From: an uncultured Selenomonadales bacterium
Lineage (GTDB): Bacteria > Bacillota > Negativicutes > Acidaminococcales > Acidaminococcaceae
DNA: 64,000 nucleotides
Assembly (NCBI GenBank): GCA_900316935.1
Contig: ONEW01000005.1
Location: forward strand, 720-64,719
Direction: 5' to 3'
Shown: piece after piece, positions 16,551 through 25,482 of the stretch
Numbering within the stretch: position 1 is the stretch's first letter
How the letters are laid out: every line of letters starts with the position of its first letter
The notes under the pieces: generated by a model
The model's input: the letters and a program-made list of their open reading frames with translations, nothing else
Told to the model about the DNA's origin: nothing
Databases searched by the model: none
Made by a program: the position numbers and the translations under genes

Positions 16551-18005
16551 ATGATTTTTCTTCATCAAAAGCAACGCATCCTGACCCTCGCCCTGGTGTT
16601 TTCCCTGCTGCTGGGGACCGGGTCCGTCCTCCTGTCCCTGCCGCAAAGCGCTGCCGCCGCTCCGGCTGCAAACACAGCAGCCGCGGCACCGGCACGGCGC
16701 GTCGTGACGCCGGGACACCCCTTCTCCATCCAGGACAAGGCAGAAAACTGCCACTCCGCCCTGGACGCCGCGGCCACAAAGGCCCTGAACACGGCCTTGG
16801 CCAGACGCATCGGCGGCTACGGCGATGCAGTGCCGGGTCTGTCGGTCCTCATATACCGGGACGGGAAGGAAGTCTACCGCAACAGCATGGGCAACGCCTT
16901 CCTGAGTCCCGGCAATGCCAAATGGAACCTGCCTGTCACCGCTGCCACACGGTTCCGCGTCGCGTCTTTGTCGAAAATCGTTACCGCCGTCGGCATCATG
17001 CAGCTGGCGGAACAGGGGAAGCTGGATCTGGACGGCGATGCCGGCTCCTATCTGGGGTTCCGGCTGCGCAATCCCCATTATCCGTCCACCGTCATCACAC
17101 CGCGCATGCTCCTGTCCCACACGTCATCCCTGCGCGACAACGGGAACAACTACATTCCCGCTTCCGTCAGCCTGCGTTCCTTCTTCGCGTCAGGCCGGGG
17201 ATTTGCCGGCGCAGGCCAGGCTCCCGGCGCCTATTTCAGCTACTGTAATTCGAACTACATCCTGCTCGGCACCATGCTGGAACGCCTTTCGGGCGAACGG
17301 TTCGACCGCTACATGACGAACCACGTGCTGGCGCCGCTGGAAATCCACGGCAGTTTCAACATGAACGACTTTTCCCCTGCCGACCTGGCGAAACTGGGCG
17401 CGAACTACCGCAAACCCAACGGTGTCCACCAACCCTACGTCGCCGCCGTCGACGGCCGTCCCATCCAGCTCCAGCCGCCAGCTCAGCGGATCAGCACCTA
17501 CCAGATCGGCACCAATGCTGCCCTGTTCGGACCCCAGGGCAACCTGCGCGTATCCGCCGTGGAACTCTCCCACCTGCTGCAGATGCTCATGAACAATGGC
17601 ACCTACAACGGGAAGCGGATCCTGCAACCTGCGTCCGTCGCCGCCATGACCACCCCCGTCTGGACGTACAACCCGGCCGTGCCGAACGGTACGATTGATG
17701 AAGACAACATCGAAAAATACGGCCTGGCGATGCAGTACATGGACGGCAAGGGGACGACGAAACCCGCCCCGGACAGGCCCGACTTCGACCTCGTCGGACA
17801 CTTCGGCGAAGCCTACGGCTTCATCGGCGGTCTTTTCTGGCAGCCCGGCACGAAGAACGGCTTCGTGTTCCTCCAGAACGGCTGCGCTACACCGGAAGAA
17901 GACAATCCAGGCCGCTACAGCCGCAGTTACCGCTACGAGGAAGATATGCTGCAGCCCATTATCGAGAACGCCTTCCCTGCCGTGCCGTCCCGGAAGGGAA
18001 AATGA
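16551..18005 (+). CDS. Exported serine beta-lactamase-like hydrolase (class C / PBP4* family)
   Basis: A 484-residue secreted protein of the beta-lactamase/esterase/D-aminopeptidase superfamily. An N-terminal signal (RILTLALVFSLLLGTGSVLL, then an Ala-rich cleavage region near residue 37) precedes the catalytic domain. The nucleophile motif is Ser-Leu-Ser-Lys at residues 139-142 (VASLSKIVTAVGIMQ), the second motif is YCN within AYFSYCNSNYILLG, and a KTG-like HxG motif appears as GHFGEAYGFIGG. It may trim cell-wall peptides or act as an esterase; true beta-lactamase activity is not implied. Monocistronic: own -10 upstream and an intrinsic terminator behind it. Confidence 0.85.
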   Translation: MIFLHQKQRILTLALVFSLLLGTGSVLLSLPQSAAAAPAANTAAAAPARRVVTPGHPFSIQDKAENCHSALDAAATKALNTALARRIGGYGDAVPGLSVLIYRDGKEVYRNSMGNAFLSPGNAKWNLPVTAATRFRVASLSKIVTAVGIMQLAEQGKLDLDGDAGSYLGFRLRNPHYPSTVITPRMLLSHTSSLRDNGNNYIPASVSLRSFFASGRGFAGAGQAPGAYFSYCNSNYILLGTMLERLSGERFDRYMTNHVLAPLEIHGSFNMNDFSPADLAKLGANYRKPNGVHQPYVAAVDGRPIQLQPPAQRISTYQIGTNAALFGPQGNLRVSAVELSHLLQMLMNNGTYNGKRILQPASVAAMTTPVWTYNPAVPNGTIDEDNIEKYGLAMQYMDGKGTTKPAPDRPDFDLVGHFGEAYGFIGGLFWQPGTKNGFVFLQNGCATPEEDNPGRYSRSYRYEEDMLQPIIENAFPAVPSRKGK

Positions 18006-18031
18006 TGTTGGCAGCCGCCCCCAAGCAAACG

Positions 18032-18064
18032 AAAATCTCCGGAACCGCTTCCGGAGATTTTTTA
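18032..18064. terminator. Bidirectional intrinsic terminator
   Basis: Perfect 13-bp arms (18032-18044 and 18049-18061), 4-base loop, with T-run on the + side and A-run on the other, between the convergent hydrolase and P-type-ATPase-like genes. Confidence 0.88.
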
Positions 18065-18091
18065 TAACCTTGTGTTTTCCGGCTGCCCCTG

Positions 18092-19855
18092 TCAGCGGGC
18101 ACGGCGGAATCGTCCGTACTGCACGGACAGGTAGAGCAGGGAGACCAGCGTTGCAACGGCGAGCATCCCCGGCGTCAGCATGGTGCCGCCGAACAAGGTC
18201 AGGATGCCGCAGGCGGCAGGCACGAGCACGATGTTGCAGGCACTGGCGATCCATGCGTCGCGCCAGGCGCAGCGGGCGCAACGGCGGCTCAGGCGCAGCA
18301 GGCGGGGAATGTTGCGCAAATCGTCGTCGAGCAGCACAATCTGGGACGCCTGCCAGGCCTCTTTGTCGCCGCTGCCGATGGTGATTCCCGTATCAGCGCA
18401 GGCCAGGGCCGGCGCGTCATAGGAGTCGTTTCCCACAGCGGCGATATCATCACCGCCGGCCTGGAAAGCCCGCACCAGGTCCGCCTTGTGCTCCGGCTTC
18501 AGCTCGGCTGCCACACGGTCTGCGCCGGACATTTTGCCCAGATACTGGGCAGCCCGCTTATTATCCCCGGTCATGACGGCTGTGCGGATATGCTGCTTCT
18601 TTAAAAGCTGCATGACATCCACCGCTTCGTCGCGCAGGATGTCCGAAAACCCGAAAACGGCGTAGAGCCGGCGCCCTACCGTCAAATACCAGACCGTCTT
18701 GCCTTCGCCGGTCAGGCGGTCTGCGTAAGTGTCAGCCTCAAGGGGCAGCAGGACGGTGCGGGATACATATTCCTTCGGTCCCAGGCGCACATGTTCATGA
18801 AAGCAGAGCGTCTCGAACCCGCCTTCCGGCGCCGCTTCCAGTTCCGAACAGGGCGGCAGGGCACATCCTTCCGCCGCTTCCCGGATGGCGGCAGCCTCCC
18901 GGCTTCCGCCGCGCTGCACCATGGCCGCGGCCAGACTCAGGAGTCCCGTTTCCGGCCCGTTGTGGAACGTGAAGATGTCCGTCAGTTTGACCTGGCCCTT
19001 CGTCAGGGTGCCTGTCTTGTCGAACACGACCATGGTCGTCCGGTAGAAATCCCCCAGGACGGCGCCGTCCCGCAGCAGGATCCTGCATGCCGCCACTTTT
19101 CCCGCCGCGGCAAAGGCCGGCAGCGAAGTGGCCAGGAAGAGGCCCGCCGGGCAGGCGACGATCAACAGGGAAGCCACAATCTGCCACAGGGGAAAGCCGT
19201 GGCGTCCCGTGAAGAAGAAGCTCAGGAAGGCGACAATGGACAGCAGGATGGCCCCGCTGAGCATGCCCAGGGCCGGACGGTCGCGGAAGGACGGCAGGGA
19301 GACTTTGCCCCACCGGTCCAGGGCGTTGGCGCCGAGGGCGGCCGTCAGACAGACGCCGCTGTATAAGAAGAACAAAGGCGGCAGCACTTCGTACGGAATG
19401 CCGCGCATCAGCTGCACGGCCGTGTAAAGGCCCATGAAGAGGGACGCCGCCGTACTCACCGTAAGCAGTACCTCCGGCGAGGGAATCCGCTGCAGGATAT
19501 CCTTTTTGGCAAAGCCGTAGAACTCGCGGCCCGCTGCCACGATGGGCAGGAACAGGACCAGCTGCACCAGACCCCAGATATTGCAGCGGTCATAAGGGAC
19601 CGGCAGGGTGAAGAACGGGACGGCAACGCCCCGGGCCAGCAGCAGACCGGCCACTTCCGTCCAGACCGCCGCCACGCACAAAGGGATCAGGAACCGCAGG
19701 GCCCGCTGGAAACGTCCCAGTTCGCCGATTCTGGCGCGGCTTTTTTTGCGGTCCCGCGGACGCGGCTTCGGCGCCGGCTGCGCTGTTCCGGGCTGCTCTT
19801 TAGCGGCCGGCGCCGCCGCGGGGGACATCGTTCCCTGTTTCGGTGAATCCGTCAT
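18092..19855 (-). CDS. P1B-type ATPase-like membrane protein lacking the actuator domain
   Basis: A 587-residue relative of heavy-metal P1B ATPases that looks degenerate. Present: a Pro/Ala/Lys-rich N-terminus, several TM segments, the phosphorylation motif DKTGTLT (Asp279), and MTGDN (428-432). Altered: the membrane metal motif is ACPAGL (Cys235) instead of CPC; only about 60 residues separate the TM pair at about 160-175 from it, so the roughly 100-residue actuator domain with its TGE loop is missing; the N-domain HP motif is not visible; the hinge motif GDGxND reads GNDSYD. Without the actuator it should not complete the normal transport cycle, so a regulatory, phosphatase-like or decaying protein is likely. 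No frameshift is seen. The chosen ATG avoids a longer frame crossing an upstream hairpin. Confidence 0.7.
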   Translation of the reverse strand: MTDSPKQGTMSPAAAPAAKEQPGTAQPAPKPRPRDRKKSRARIGELGRFQRALRFLIPLCVAAVWTEVAGLLLARGVAVPFFTLPVPYDRCNIWGLVQLVLFLPIVAAGREFYGFAKKDILQRIPSPEVLLTVSTAASLFMGLYTAVQLMRGIPYEVLPPLFFLYSGVCLTAALGANALDRWGKVSLPSFRDRPALGMLSGAILLSIVAFLSFFFTGRHGFPLWQIVASLLIVACPAGLFLATSLPAFAAAGKVAACRILLRDGAVLGDFYRTTMVVFDKTGTLTKGQVKLTDIFTFHNGPETGLLSLAAAMVQRGGSREAAAIREAAEGCALPPCSELEAAPEGGFETLCFHEHVRLGPKEYVSRTVLLPLEADTYADRLTGEGKTVWYLTVGRRLYAVFGFSDILRDEAVDVMQLLKKQHIRTAVMTGDNKRAAQYLGKMSGADRVAAELKPEHKADLVRAFQAGGDDIAAVGNDSYDAPALACADTGITIGSGDKEAWQASQIVLLDDDLRNIPRLLRLSRRCARCAWRDAWIASACNIVLVPAACGILTLFGGTMLTPGMLAVATLVSLLYLSVQYGRFRRAR

Positions 19856-19912
19856 ATATATCCATCCAATCCATGTTATGAGACCGGCTGCAACGGCCGG
19901 GAAAATTTCCTG

Positions 19913-19940
19913 AAAAAAGGGCGGCTGCAGAACCCCGCCC
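19913..19940 (-). terminator. Weak hairpin with T-run upstream of the ATPase-like gene
   Basis: Six-base GC arms (19919-19924 and 19935-19940) with six T on the - strand. It lies ahead of the ATPase-like start and behind the divergent + strand promoter, so it may be a leader attenuator or may stop antisense transcription. Weak. Confidence 0.3.
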
Positions 19941-19962
19941 ATTTTAAGTGTATCAACAGGCT

Positions 19963-19991
19963 TTGCCCCTGTCAATTGAACAGGGTATAAT
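19963..19991 (+). promoter_or_regulatory. Sigma-A-type promoter for the AmmeMemoRadiSam genes
   Basis: TTGCCC (19963-19968), 17-bp spacer, TATAAT (19986-19991), about 35 bases before the start codon of the dioxygenase-AMMECR1 fusion gene. Confidence 0.65.
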
Positions 19992-20025
19992 GAAAGGGAA
20001 GAAATTTGGAAGGGAGGTCTTCTCT

Positions 20026-21414
20026 ATGTCCATCGTCGGTGCCGTCATGGTTCCCCATCCGCCCCTTTTGATTCCCGAAGTGGGTCACGGCGAGGAACGG
20101 GGCATCCAGTCAACCATCGATGCCTATCGGGAGGCGATGCGGTTTATCGCGCACCTGAAACCGGATACCGTCATCATTTCGTCTCCGCACAGCATCCTGT
20201 ATAGCGATTATTTCCATATTTCGCCCGGCCAAGGGGCCGAAGGTACCTTCGCCCCGTTCGGCGCACCGCAGGTCCGGATTTCCTGCGTCTATGACACGGA
20301 GTTCGTCAACGCCCTCGCAACCGGGGCAAAGCAGAGCGGTCTGCGGGCCGGCACGCTGGGAGACCGCCAGCCGGAACTGGATCATGCCACCATGATTCCC
20401 CTGTATTTCCTGTACCCCTGTTACAAAGACTTCAAGGTCGTGCGCGTGGGCCTTTCGGGCTATTCCCTGAAGCACCACTACGCCCTGGGCATGCTCGTCC
20501 GGAAGGCGGCCGATGTATTGCACCGGCGCGTGGCCTGGATTGCCAGCGGCGACCTCTCCCACAAACTCAAAAAAAGCGGTCCTTACGGATTCGACCCTGC
20601 GGGACCGCAATACGACGAACGCATCATGGCTGTCATGCGTCATGCCCGTTTCGACGAACTCTTCGCTTTTAAGGACTCCTTCCTGGAAGAGGCTGCCGAG
20701 TGCGGCCACCGGTCCTTTACGGAAATGGCCGGTGCCTTCGACGGTCTGGCGGTTGAAGCGCGGCAGCTTTCTTACGAAGGGCCCTTCGGCGTCGGCTACG
20801 GCGTCTGCACCTTCCAGCCGGCCGGCCCTGATCCATCGCGCCACTACCTGGACCGGTACGATGAAATCCGCGACCAGATGCGCAAGGAGCGCCTGGCCCG
20901 GGAAGATGCCTATGTCAAGCTGGCCCGTGCCACCATCGAACATTACGTGAAGACCGGGAACCTGCAGAAGCTGCCCCCGGACCTGCCGGAGGAGATGCTG
21001 GACCGGAAGGCCGGCGTCTTCGTCTCCCTCAAGGAAAACGGCGTCCTGCGCGGCTGCATCGGCACCATCGGCCCCATGTACGGAAGCGTGGCCGACGAAA
21101 TCCGCCACAACGCCGTGGCGGCTTGCAGCCGGGATCCCCGTTTCACGCCTGTCCAGCCGCAGGAACTGCCGGACCTGGTCTACAGCGTCGACGTCCTCAG
21201 CCCCATGGAGCCGATCGACTCGCCGGCACAGCTCGATGTCAAACGGTACGGCGTCCTTGTGACGAAGGGCAGCCGCAGCGGCCTGCTCCTGCCGAACCTG
21301 GCCGGCATCGACACGGTGGAACAACAGCTCTCCATTGCCAAACAGAAAGCCGGTATCGGCGAAGAGGAAACGGGGTGCTCCCTGGAACGGTTCGAGGTCA
21401 TCCGTCATGAATGA
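20026..21414 (+). CDS. Extradiol-dioxygenase-like (AmrB) - AMMECR1 (AmrA) fusion protein
   Basis: A 462-residue two-domain protein of the AmmeMemoRadiSam system. Residues 1 to about 270 are a class III extradiol-dioxygenase-like (LigB/MEMO-fold) domain: VMVPHPPLLIPEVG, TVIISSPHSILYSDYF, ELDHATMIPLYFL and IASGDLSHKLKKSGPYG carry the conserved His residues. Residues about 290-460 are an AMMECR1 domain: EDAYVKLARATIEHYV, then KAGVFVSLKENGVLRGCIGT with the characteristic LRGCIG. The ATG follows GGGAGG. The radical SAM partner gene starts 56 bases later. The trio is widespread in anaerobes and archaea but its reaction is not established. Confidence 0.92.
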   Translation: MSIVGAVMVPHPPLLIPEVGHGEERGIQSTIDAYREAMRFIAHLKPDTVIISSPHSILYSDYFHISPGQGAEGTFAPFGAPQVRISCVYDTEFVNALATGAKQSGLRAGTLGDRQPELDHATMIPLYFLYPCYKDFKVVRVGLSGYSLKHHYALGMLVRKAADVLHRRVAWIASGDLSHKLKKSGPYGFDPAGPQYDERIMAVMRHARFDELFAFKDSFLEEAAECGHRSFTEMAGAFDGLAVEARQLSYEGPFGVGYGVCTFQPAGPDPSRHYLDRYDEIRDQMRKERLAREDAYVKLARATIEHYVKTGNLQKLPPDLPEEMLDRKAGVFVSLKENGVLRGCIGTIGPMYGSVADEIRHNAVAACSRDPRFTPVQPQELPDLVYSVDVLSPMEPIDSPAQLDVKRYGVLVTKGSRSGLLLPNLAGIDTVEQQLSIAKQKAGIGEEETGCSLERFEVIRHE

Positions 21415-21470
21415 GGCACCTGTAGCGGAAGTCTTCGCCGCCGCCCGCCGGAGAAAGGACAGGTGATTCC

Positions 21471-22295
21471 ATGCCGATCTGCGATCTTTGCCATCATCAC
21501 TGCCATCTGGAAGAAGGTGCCACAGGGTTCTGCCGCGTCCGCACCGTCCGGGACGGCCGCAACCTTTGCGGCAATTACGGGTTTGTGACATCTCTTGCCC
21601 TGGATCCCGTTGAAAAGAAACCCCTCGCACGCTTCCATCCCGGCAGCACCATTTTGTCCTTCGGCAGCTACGGGTGCAATCTGCGCTGCCCCTTCTGCCA
21701 GAACTTTTCCATCTCCCAGCACGGGCGGGAGGATTTCCGCCCCGTCCTCGTGACGCCGGAACAACTTGCCGCCAAGGCCGTTGAGCTCAAACGGTTCGGC
21801 AACATCGGCCTGGCCTTCACGTACAACGAGCCGCTTTTGAGCTGGGAATTCATCCGCGACACCGGGCGGCTGATCCACGAGGAAGGCTTGTACAACGCCG
21901 TCGTGACGAACGGGAACTTCGACACACGCGTGGCCCGCGCCCTGGCTGCTACGGTCGATGCCTACAACATCGACCTGAAAGGCTTCACGGCGGAGTATTA
22001 CCGGAAGCTCGGCGGCGACCTGGACATGGTCCGGGACTTCATCCGCGAAGCCTGCCGCACGGCCCACGTGGAACTGACGACGCTCGTCGTGCCCGGCGAA
22101 AACGATACGGACGAAGAGATGGACGCCCTGGCCGCCTGGGTCGCCTCCCTGTCCCCGGACATCCCCCTGCACGTGAGCAGATTCTTCCCGCGCTGGAACA
22201 TGGTCGACCGCGACGAAACGCCGGCCTGGAAGGTCCACCACCTGGCCGGTGTGGCGCGCAAACACCTGCGTTACGTGTATACGGGCAACTGCTGA
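21471..22295 (+). CDS. amrS: AmmeMemoRadiSam system radical SAM enzyme AmrS
   Basis: A 274-residue radical SAM enzyme related to pyruvate formate-lyase activases. An N-terminal Cys cluster (C4, C7, C11, C21 in CDLCHHHCHLEEGATGFC) is typical of AmrS. The SAM-binding 4Fe-4S motif is C69-x3-C73-x2-C76 (SYGCNLRCPFCQNF). Further family segments are LAFTYNEPLLSWEF, VTNGNFD and NIDLKGFTAEYYRKLGGDLD, and HVSRFFPRWNM near the end. It is shorter than the common form of about 330 residues. Co-transcribed with the AmrB-AmrA fusion gene, it presumably modifies a small molecule or protein shared with that partner. Confidence 0.92.
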   Translation: MPICDLCHHHCHLEEGATGFCRVRTVRDGRNLCGNYGFVTSLALDPVEKKPLARFHPGSTILSFGSYGCNLRCPFCQNFSISQHGREDFRPVLVTPEQLAAKAVELKRFGNIGLAFTYNEPLLSWEFIRDTGRLIHEEGLYNAVVTNGNFDTRVARALAATVDAYNIDLKGFTAEYYRKLGGDLDMVRDFIREACRTAHVELTTLVVPGENDTDEEMDALAAWVASLSPDIPLHVSRFFPRWNMVDRDETPAWKVHHLAGVARKHLRYVYTGNC

Positions 22296-22334
22296 GGTGC
22301 GGGGCACCCCTTTGCAACCCGATAAGCATGCGAA

Positions 22335-22380
22335 AAGGACTGTCGGAACCCTTCCGGGTTCGGACAGCCCTTGTTTTTTT
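22335..22380 (+). terminator. Intrinsic terminator after amrS
   Basis: A long imperfect hairpin (arms 22335-22351 and 22356-22372) followed by TTGTTTTTTT. Confidence 0.8.
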
Positions 22381-22418
22381 GGTTGAAGCCTTCCGCGGCA
22401 CCCCGCCTCGTGACCGGC

Positions 22419-23237
22419 TCACTTAAAGGCCGTCTGGCGGAAGATGGACGCCACGCGCGTGTTCCATTTGAAGACGCCGTAGCGGTTGATGTTGAACAGG
22501 GTCTGGGGATGATGGGGATCGATGCTGGCGATGAAGGCGAAATCATAATATTTTTTGGCTTCCTTCATGACCTCGTCGTTGGCGAACCCGCAGGGATAGG
22601 CGATGCAGTAGACCTTGATCCCGAGCAGTTTCTGCAGTTCGTCCCGCGACGTCTTGAACTCATAGTCGAGCTGTTTGTCGCTCATACTGGTCAGTGGTTC
22701 ATGATTCACCGTATGGGACCCGATCTTGAATCCCGCTGCCACCATTTCCTTCAGGTCGCTTACGGTCATGCGGTTCTCCGCGCCAATGGAATGGCTCACC
22801 ACGAAGAAGGACGCCTTGGCGTGCTCTTCCTTCAAAATCGGGAAGGCGTAGGTGTAATTATCCTTGTAACCGTCGTCGAAGGCGATCAGCACGGGTTTCT
22901 CCGGCAGGGGTTTGTTGTGTTTCACATACTCCTCGATATCCTGCAGGTCGATGAAGTTGCAGCCCTGTTCGCGGAACTGGCGGATATGGCTGCGGAACTG
23001 GTCCGGCGGCACGTTAAAGATGTCCTTCGGCCGCGCCGGCGTCACTTCGTGGTAGCAAAGCGCCGTGATATGAGGCACTTCCTTCGTCTCATTGCCGATG
23101 GGGAGCGAACGGATCCGGTCGTCGAAATAGTCCGTCGCCAGGACGCCTCCGACCGCCGCAAGCACCACCAGCAGCAGGCATACGAGAATATTGCGTTTTT
23201 TGGTAGACAAGACGAACAAGACTCTTTCCTGGAACAT
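22419..23237 (-). CDS. Membrane-anchored polysaccharide deacetylase (NodB domain)
   Basis: A 272-residue protein with one N-terminal TM anchor (NILVCLLLVVLAAVGGVLA) and an extracytoplasmic NodB-type deacetylase domain similar to PgaB/IcaB. Catalytic motifs: LIAFDDGYKDNYTYAFPIL (motif 1, Asp pair), KIGSHTVNHEPLTSM (motif 2, metal-binding His pair), and YCIAYPCGFANDEVM (motif 3). It removes N-acetyl groups from an envelope or exopolysaccharide amino sugar. No good ribosome site precedes the ATG; TTG codons at residues 7 or 10, behind AGGAAAGAG, are possible true starts. It lies downstream of fbp on the same strand. Confidence 0.85.
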   Translation of the reverse strand: MFQERVLFVLSTKKRNILVCLLLVVLAAVGGVLATDYFDDRIRSLPIGNETKEVPHITALCYHEVTPARPKDIFNVPPDQFRSHIRQFREQGCNFIDLQDIEEYVKHNKPLPEKPVLIAFDDGYKDNYTYAFPILKEEHAKASFFVVSHSIGAENRMTVSDLKEMVAAGFKIGSHTVNHEPLTSMSDKQLDYEFKTSRDELQKLLGIKVYCIAYPCGFANDEVMKEAKKYYDFAFIASIDPHHPQTLFNINRYGVFKWNTRVASIFRQTAFK

Positions 23238-23375
23238 GTATTAGCATAGCAAAAGCGTGTTTCTGGATTTCAGAAATGCCTTATTTGTATATAGTGCCAT
23301 GCTTTCCTGTTATAGTATAACAGTTTTTGCCACGATGTAAACCGGTTGTTGCCGGAAATTCCCCTGCCGTCCCGC

Positions 23376-25295
23376 TTATTTTTTCACCTGCTTTTCCAGC
23401 ACCCAGCCGTTCCGGTAGGCATAGAGCAGCAGTTCCAGTCCGTCTATCTGCTGCTGCAGGCGGCGGCCGTTGTCCGTGTCGGCAATCATGATCCGTTTCG
23501 GTTCCTGTTCGACCTGGGTCGTAATGGAGTCGATGTCGGCATTACTTGTCAGCACATGCTCGATGTCCTGGAAGGGATAGTGGGCCTTGATACGCAGTCC
23601 GTGGGAATTGAAGATGAGCGTGTAGCCTGCGATGCCCGTCGACTTCTGGTAGGCCTTGCAGAACCCCCCGTCGATGCAGATTTCCTTGCCCTCGGCGCGG
23701 ACCGGCGTGTCGCCCTGGGCGACCTTGACCGGTGTGTGGCCGTTGATGATGTGGGCCTGTTCCGAATCCAAGCCGAATTCGCGGAGCACCTTGACGCAGA
23801 TGTCCTTGCGCCGGTGCAGTTTATAATACGGGTCCTGCGGCTCGGGCCACGTGGACTCATCATCAATCACGCTGCGCTCGAAGGTCTTGATGGTACGGCC
23901 CGTGACCGGCGAATCAGGATGGATCCACAGGAAGAAGAAGAAGTCCTGGTCGTCCTGATTGCGGCGCACAAAGGCCTGGCGGGCCAGATGGTCCACCCAG
24001 TCCATGTAGGCCCGGCCCTTCAGGGTCCTGCCCCACAACGTCACGGGGCGGAAATTGCCTTCCTCGTCCAGCGGGACGCCGCCGTGGAACATGAGGTTGT
24101 TGTTCATGACGCGGTACAGCGACCCGTGGCTGAAGAAGAAGCGCATATGGCGCTGAAGCCGTTCGCTGTTGCGGAAATCGCGCTGCCACTCCTGCAGGAT
24201 TTCCGCTTCCTCCGGCGACAGTTCGTACGGACGGGCCGGATTGCAGGTCGGAAAATCGACCGTATTCAGGGCATAGGTGCCCGACGGCAGGGCCGCCGTC
24301 CCCTTCACGGGATCGATCTTGTCGAACAGGAGGCGGTCCTCCATGTGCCACTCCGGATGGCGCAGCACAGCCTGCCCCTCCAGCTTGAAGAGCATCACGT
24401 TGATGGCCTTCACCAGCGGTTCCTTGCTCTCCGTATAGGTATAGTTCTTGTCGGCGAACATGGCGAAATGGCGCAGGCTGATGCCGTAGCCATTCTCCAG
24501 GATTTCCCAGTTATGGTAACGCACATTGTTGCGGATGACGTTGACGATGCAGGCCGCACTGCCGGCCGCCGCGCCCATCCAGAGGACATCATGGTTGCCC
24601 CACTGCAGGTCCATGGAATGGTGTTTCATCAATTCGTCCATGATTTTGTCCGCATGGGGGCCGCGGTCGTAAATGTCGCCGACGATGTGCAGGTGGTCCA
24701 CGGCGAGCCGCTTGATCAGGTATGACAAGGCGTCCACGAACAGACGGAAGCTGCCCGTCTCCCAAATGGTGTCGAGGATGCGGGCGTGGTAGGCGTACTG
24801 GTTCTGGTCTTCGTCCGGCGCGGCATGCATCAATTCATCGATGACATACCGGAACCCTTCGGGCATGGCTTTACGCACTTTGGACCGGGTATACTTGGAC
24901 GACAGCATCTTCGCCAGGCGCACCAGGCGGCGCAGCGTCGTTTTCCCCCACGTTTCCGACAGGGGCTTTTCCCGCTCCATCAGATCCATTTTTTCCTTCG
25001 GGTAATAAATCAGCGTCAGCAGGTCCTTCTGCTCCTTCTCCGACAGCGTGTTGCCGAAGAGCTGTTCCACCTTCTCGCGGATGACGCCGGAGCAATTGTT
25101 CAAAATATGCAGGAACGCGTCATACTCGCCGTGCAGGTCGCTCATGAAATGCTCCGTCCCCTTCGGCAGGTTGAGGATGGCCTGCAGGTTGATGATTTCC
25201 GTGAAGACCGCCGCCTGGTTGGGGAACTGGCGGGACAATACATCGAAATACTGCAGCTGTTCGTCCGTAAGCTTGCCTTGTTCCATGTGGTTCAT
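23376..25295 (-). CDS. fbp: Class III fructose-1,6-bisphosphatase
   Basis: A 639-residue Firmicute-type (class III) fructose-1,6-bisphosphatase, the gluconeogenic enzyme with a metallophosphatase fold. Visible motifs are FMSDLHGEYDAFLHIL (DxH), HIVGDIYDRGPHADKIMDEL (GDxxDRG), DLQWGNHDVLWMGAA (GNHD) and HIINGHTPVKVAQGDTP (GHTP). Length matches the family. Start choice: the only AGGAGG (25318-25323) lies 22 bases before the ATG used, and a perfect 7-bp hairpin fills the gap; an ATG further upstream contains the ribosome site itself and is unlikely. An internal ATG three codons later is an alternative. Anaerobes growing on organic acids need this step for sugar synthesis. Confidence 0.93.
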   Translation of the reverse strand: MNHMEQGKLTDEQLQYFDVLSRQFPNQAAVFTEIINLQAILNLPKGTEHFMSDLHGEYDAFLHILNNCSGVIREKVEQLFGNTLSEKEQKDLLTLIYYPKEKMDLMEREKPLSETWGKTTLRRLVRLAKMLSSKYTRSKVRKAMPEGFRYVIDELMHAAPDEDQNQYAYHARILDTIWETGSFRLFVDALSYLIKRLAVDHLHIVGDIYDRGPHADKIMDELMKHHSMDLQWGNHDVLWMGAAAGSAACIVNVIRNNVRYHNWEILENGYGISLRHFAMFADKNYTYTESKEPLVKAINVMLFKLEGQAVLRHPEWHMEDRLLFDKIDPVKGTAALPSGTYALNTVDFPTCNPARPYELSPEEAEILQEWQRDFRNSERLQRHMRFFFSHGSLYRVMNNNLMFHGGVPLDEEGNFRPVTLWGRTLKGRAYMDWVDHLARQAFVRRNQDDQDFFFFLWIHPDSPVTGRTIKTFERSVIDDESTWPEPQDPYYKLHRRKDICVKVLREFGLDSEQAHIINGHTPVKVAQGDTPVRAEGKEICIDGGFCKAYQKSTGIAGYTLIFNSHGLRIKAHYPFQDIEHVLTSNADIDSITTQVEQEPKRIMIADTDNGRRLQQQIDGLELLLYAYRNGWVLEKQVKK

Positions 25296-25296
25296 C

Positions 25297-25315
25297 GTGG
25301 CGCACGCGGCGCCAC
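25297..25315 (-). promoter_or_regulatory. Hairpin between ribosome site and start codon of fbp
   Basis: Perfect arms GTGGCGC and GCGCCAC (25309-25315 and 25297-25303 read on the - strand) with a 5-base loop, placed between AGGAGG (25318-25323) and the ATG at 25295. Folded, it would bring the ribosome site to normal distance; unfolded, spacing is too long. It may tune translation of fbp. Confidence 0.5.
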
Positions 25316-25424
25316 TGCCTCCTTTCATTTGTTTCCGTATATGTTATTTGTAATTATTGTACACCAATCAGGCGGAGACTGCAATTTCAGAATCATCCAT
25401 TCCGTTTTGCCACTGCCCGGACAA

Positions 25425-25456
25425 CAAAAAACCTGCCCGCAGCAAGCGGACAGGTT
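25425..25456 (-). terminator. Intrinsic terminator after the LysR gene
   Basis: Arms 25446-25456 and 25430-25440 pair with one bulge; six T follow on the - strand, 27 bases after the LysR stop codon. Confidence 0.8.
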
Positions 25457-25482
25457 TCGCAGTGCCTGCGGCACCCCTATCG

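Noticed and set aside
19856-19975. N-terminal hydrophobic extension of the P-type-ATPase-like protein
   Set aside because: The longer frame reads through a GC hairpin and lacks a ribosome site; its hydrophobic run is probably fortuitous.
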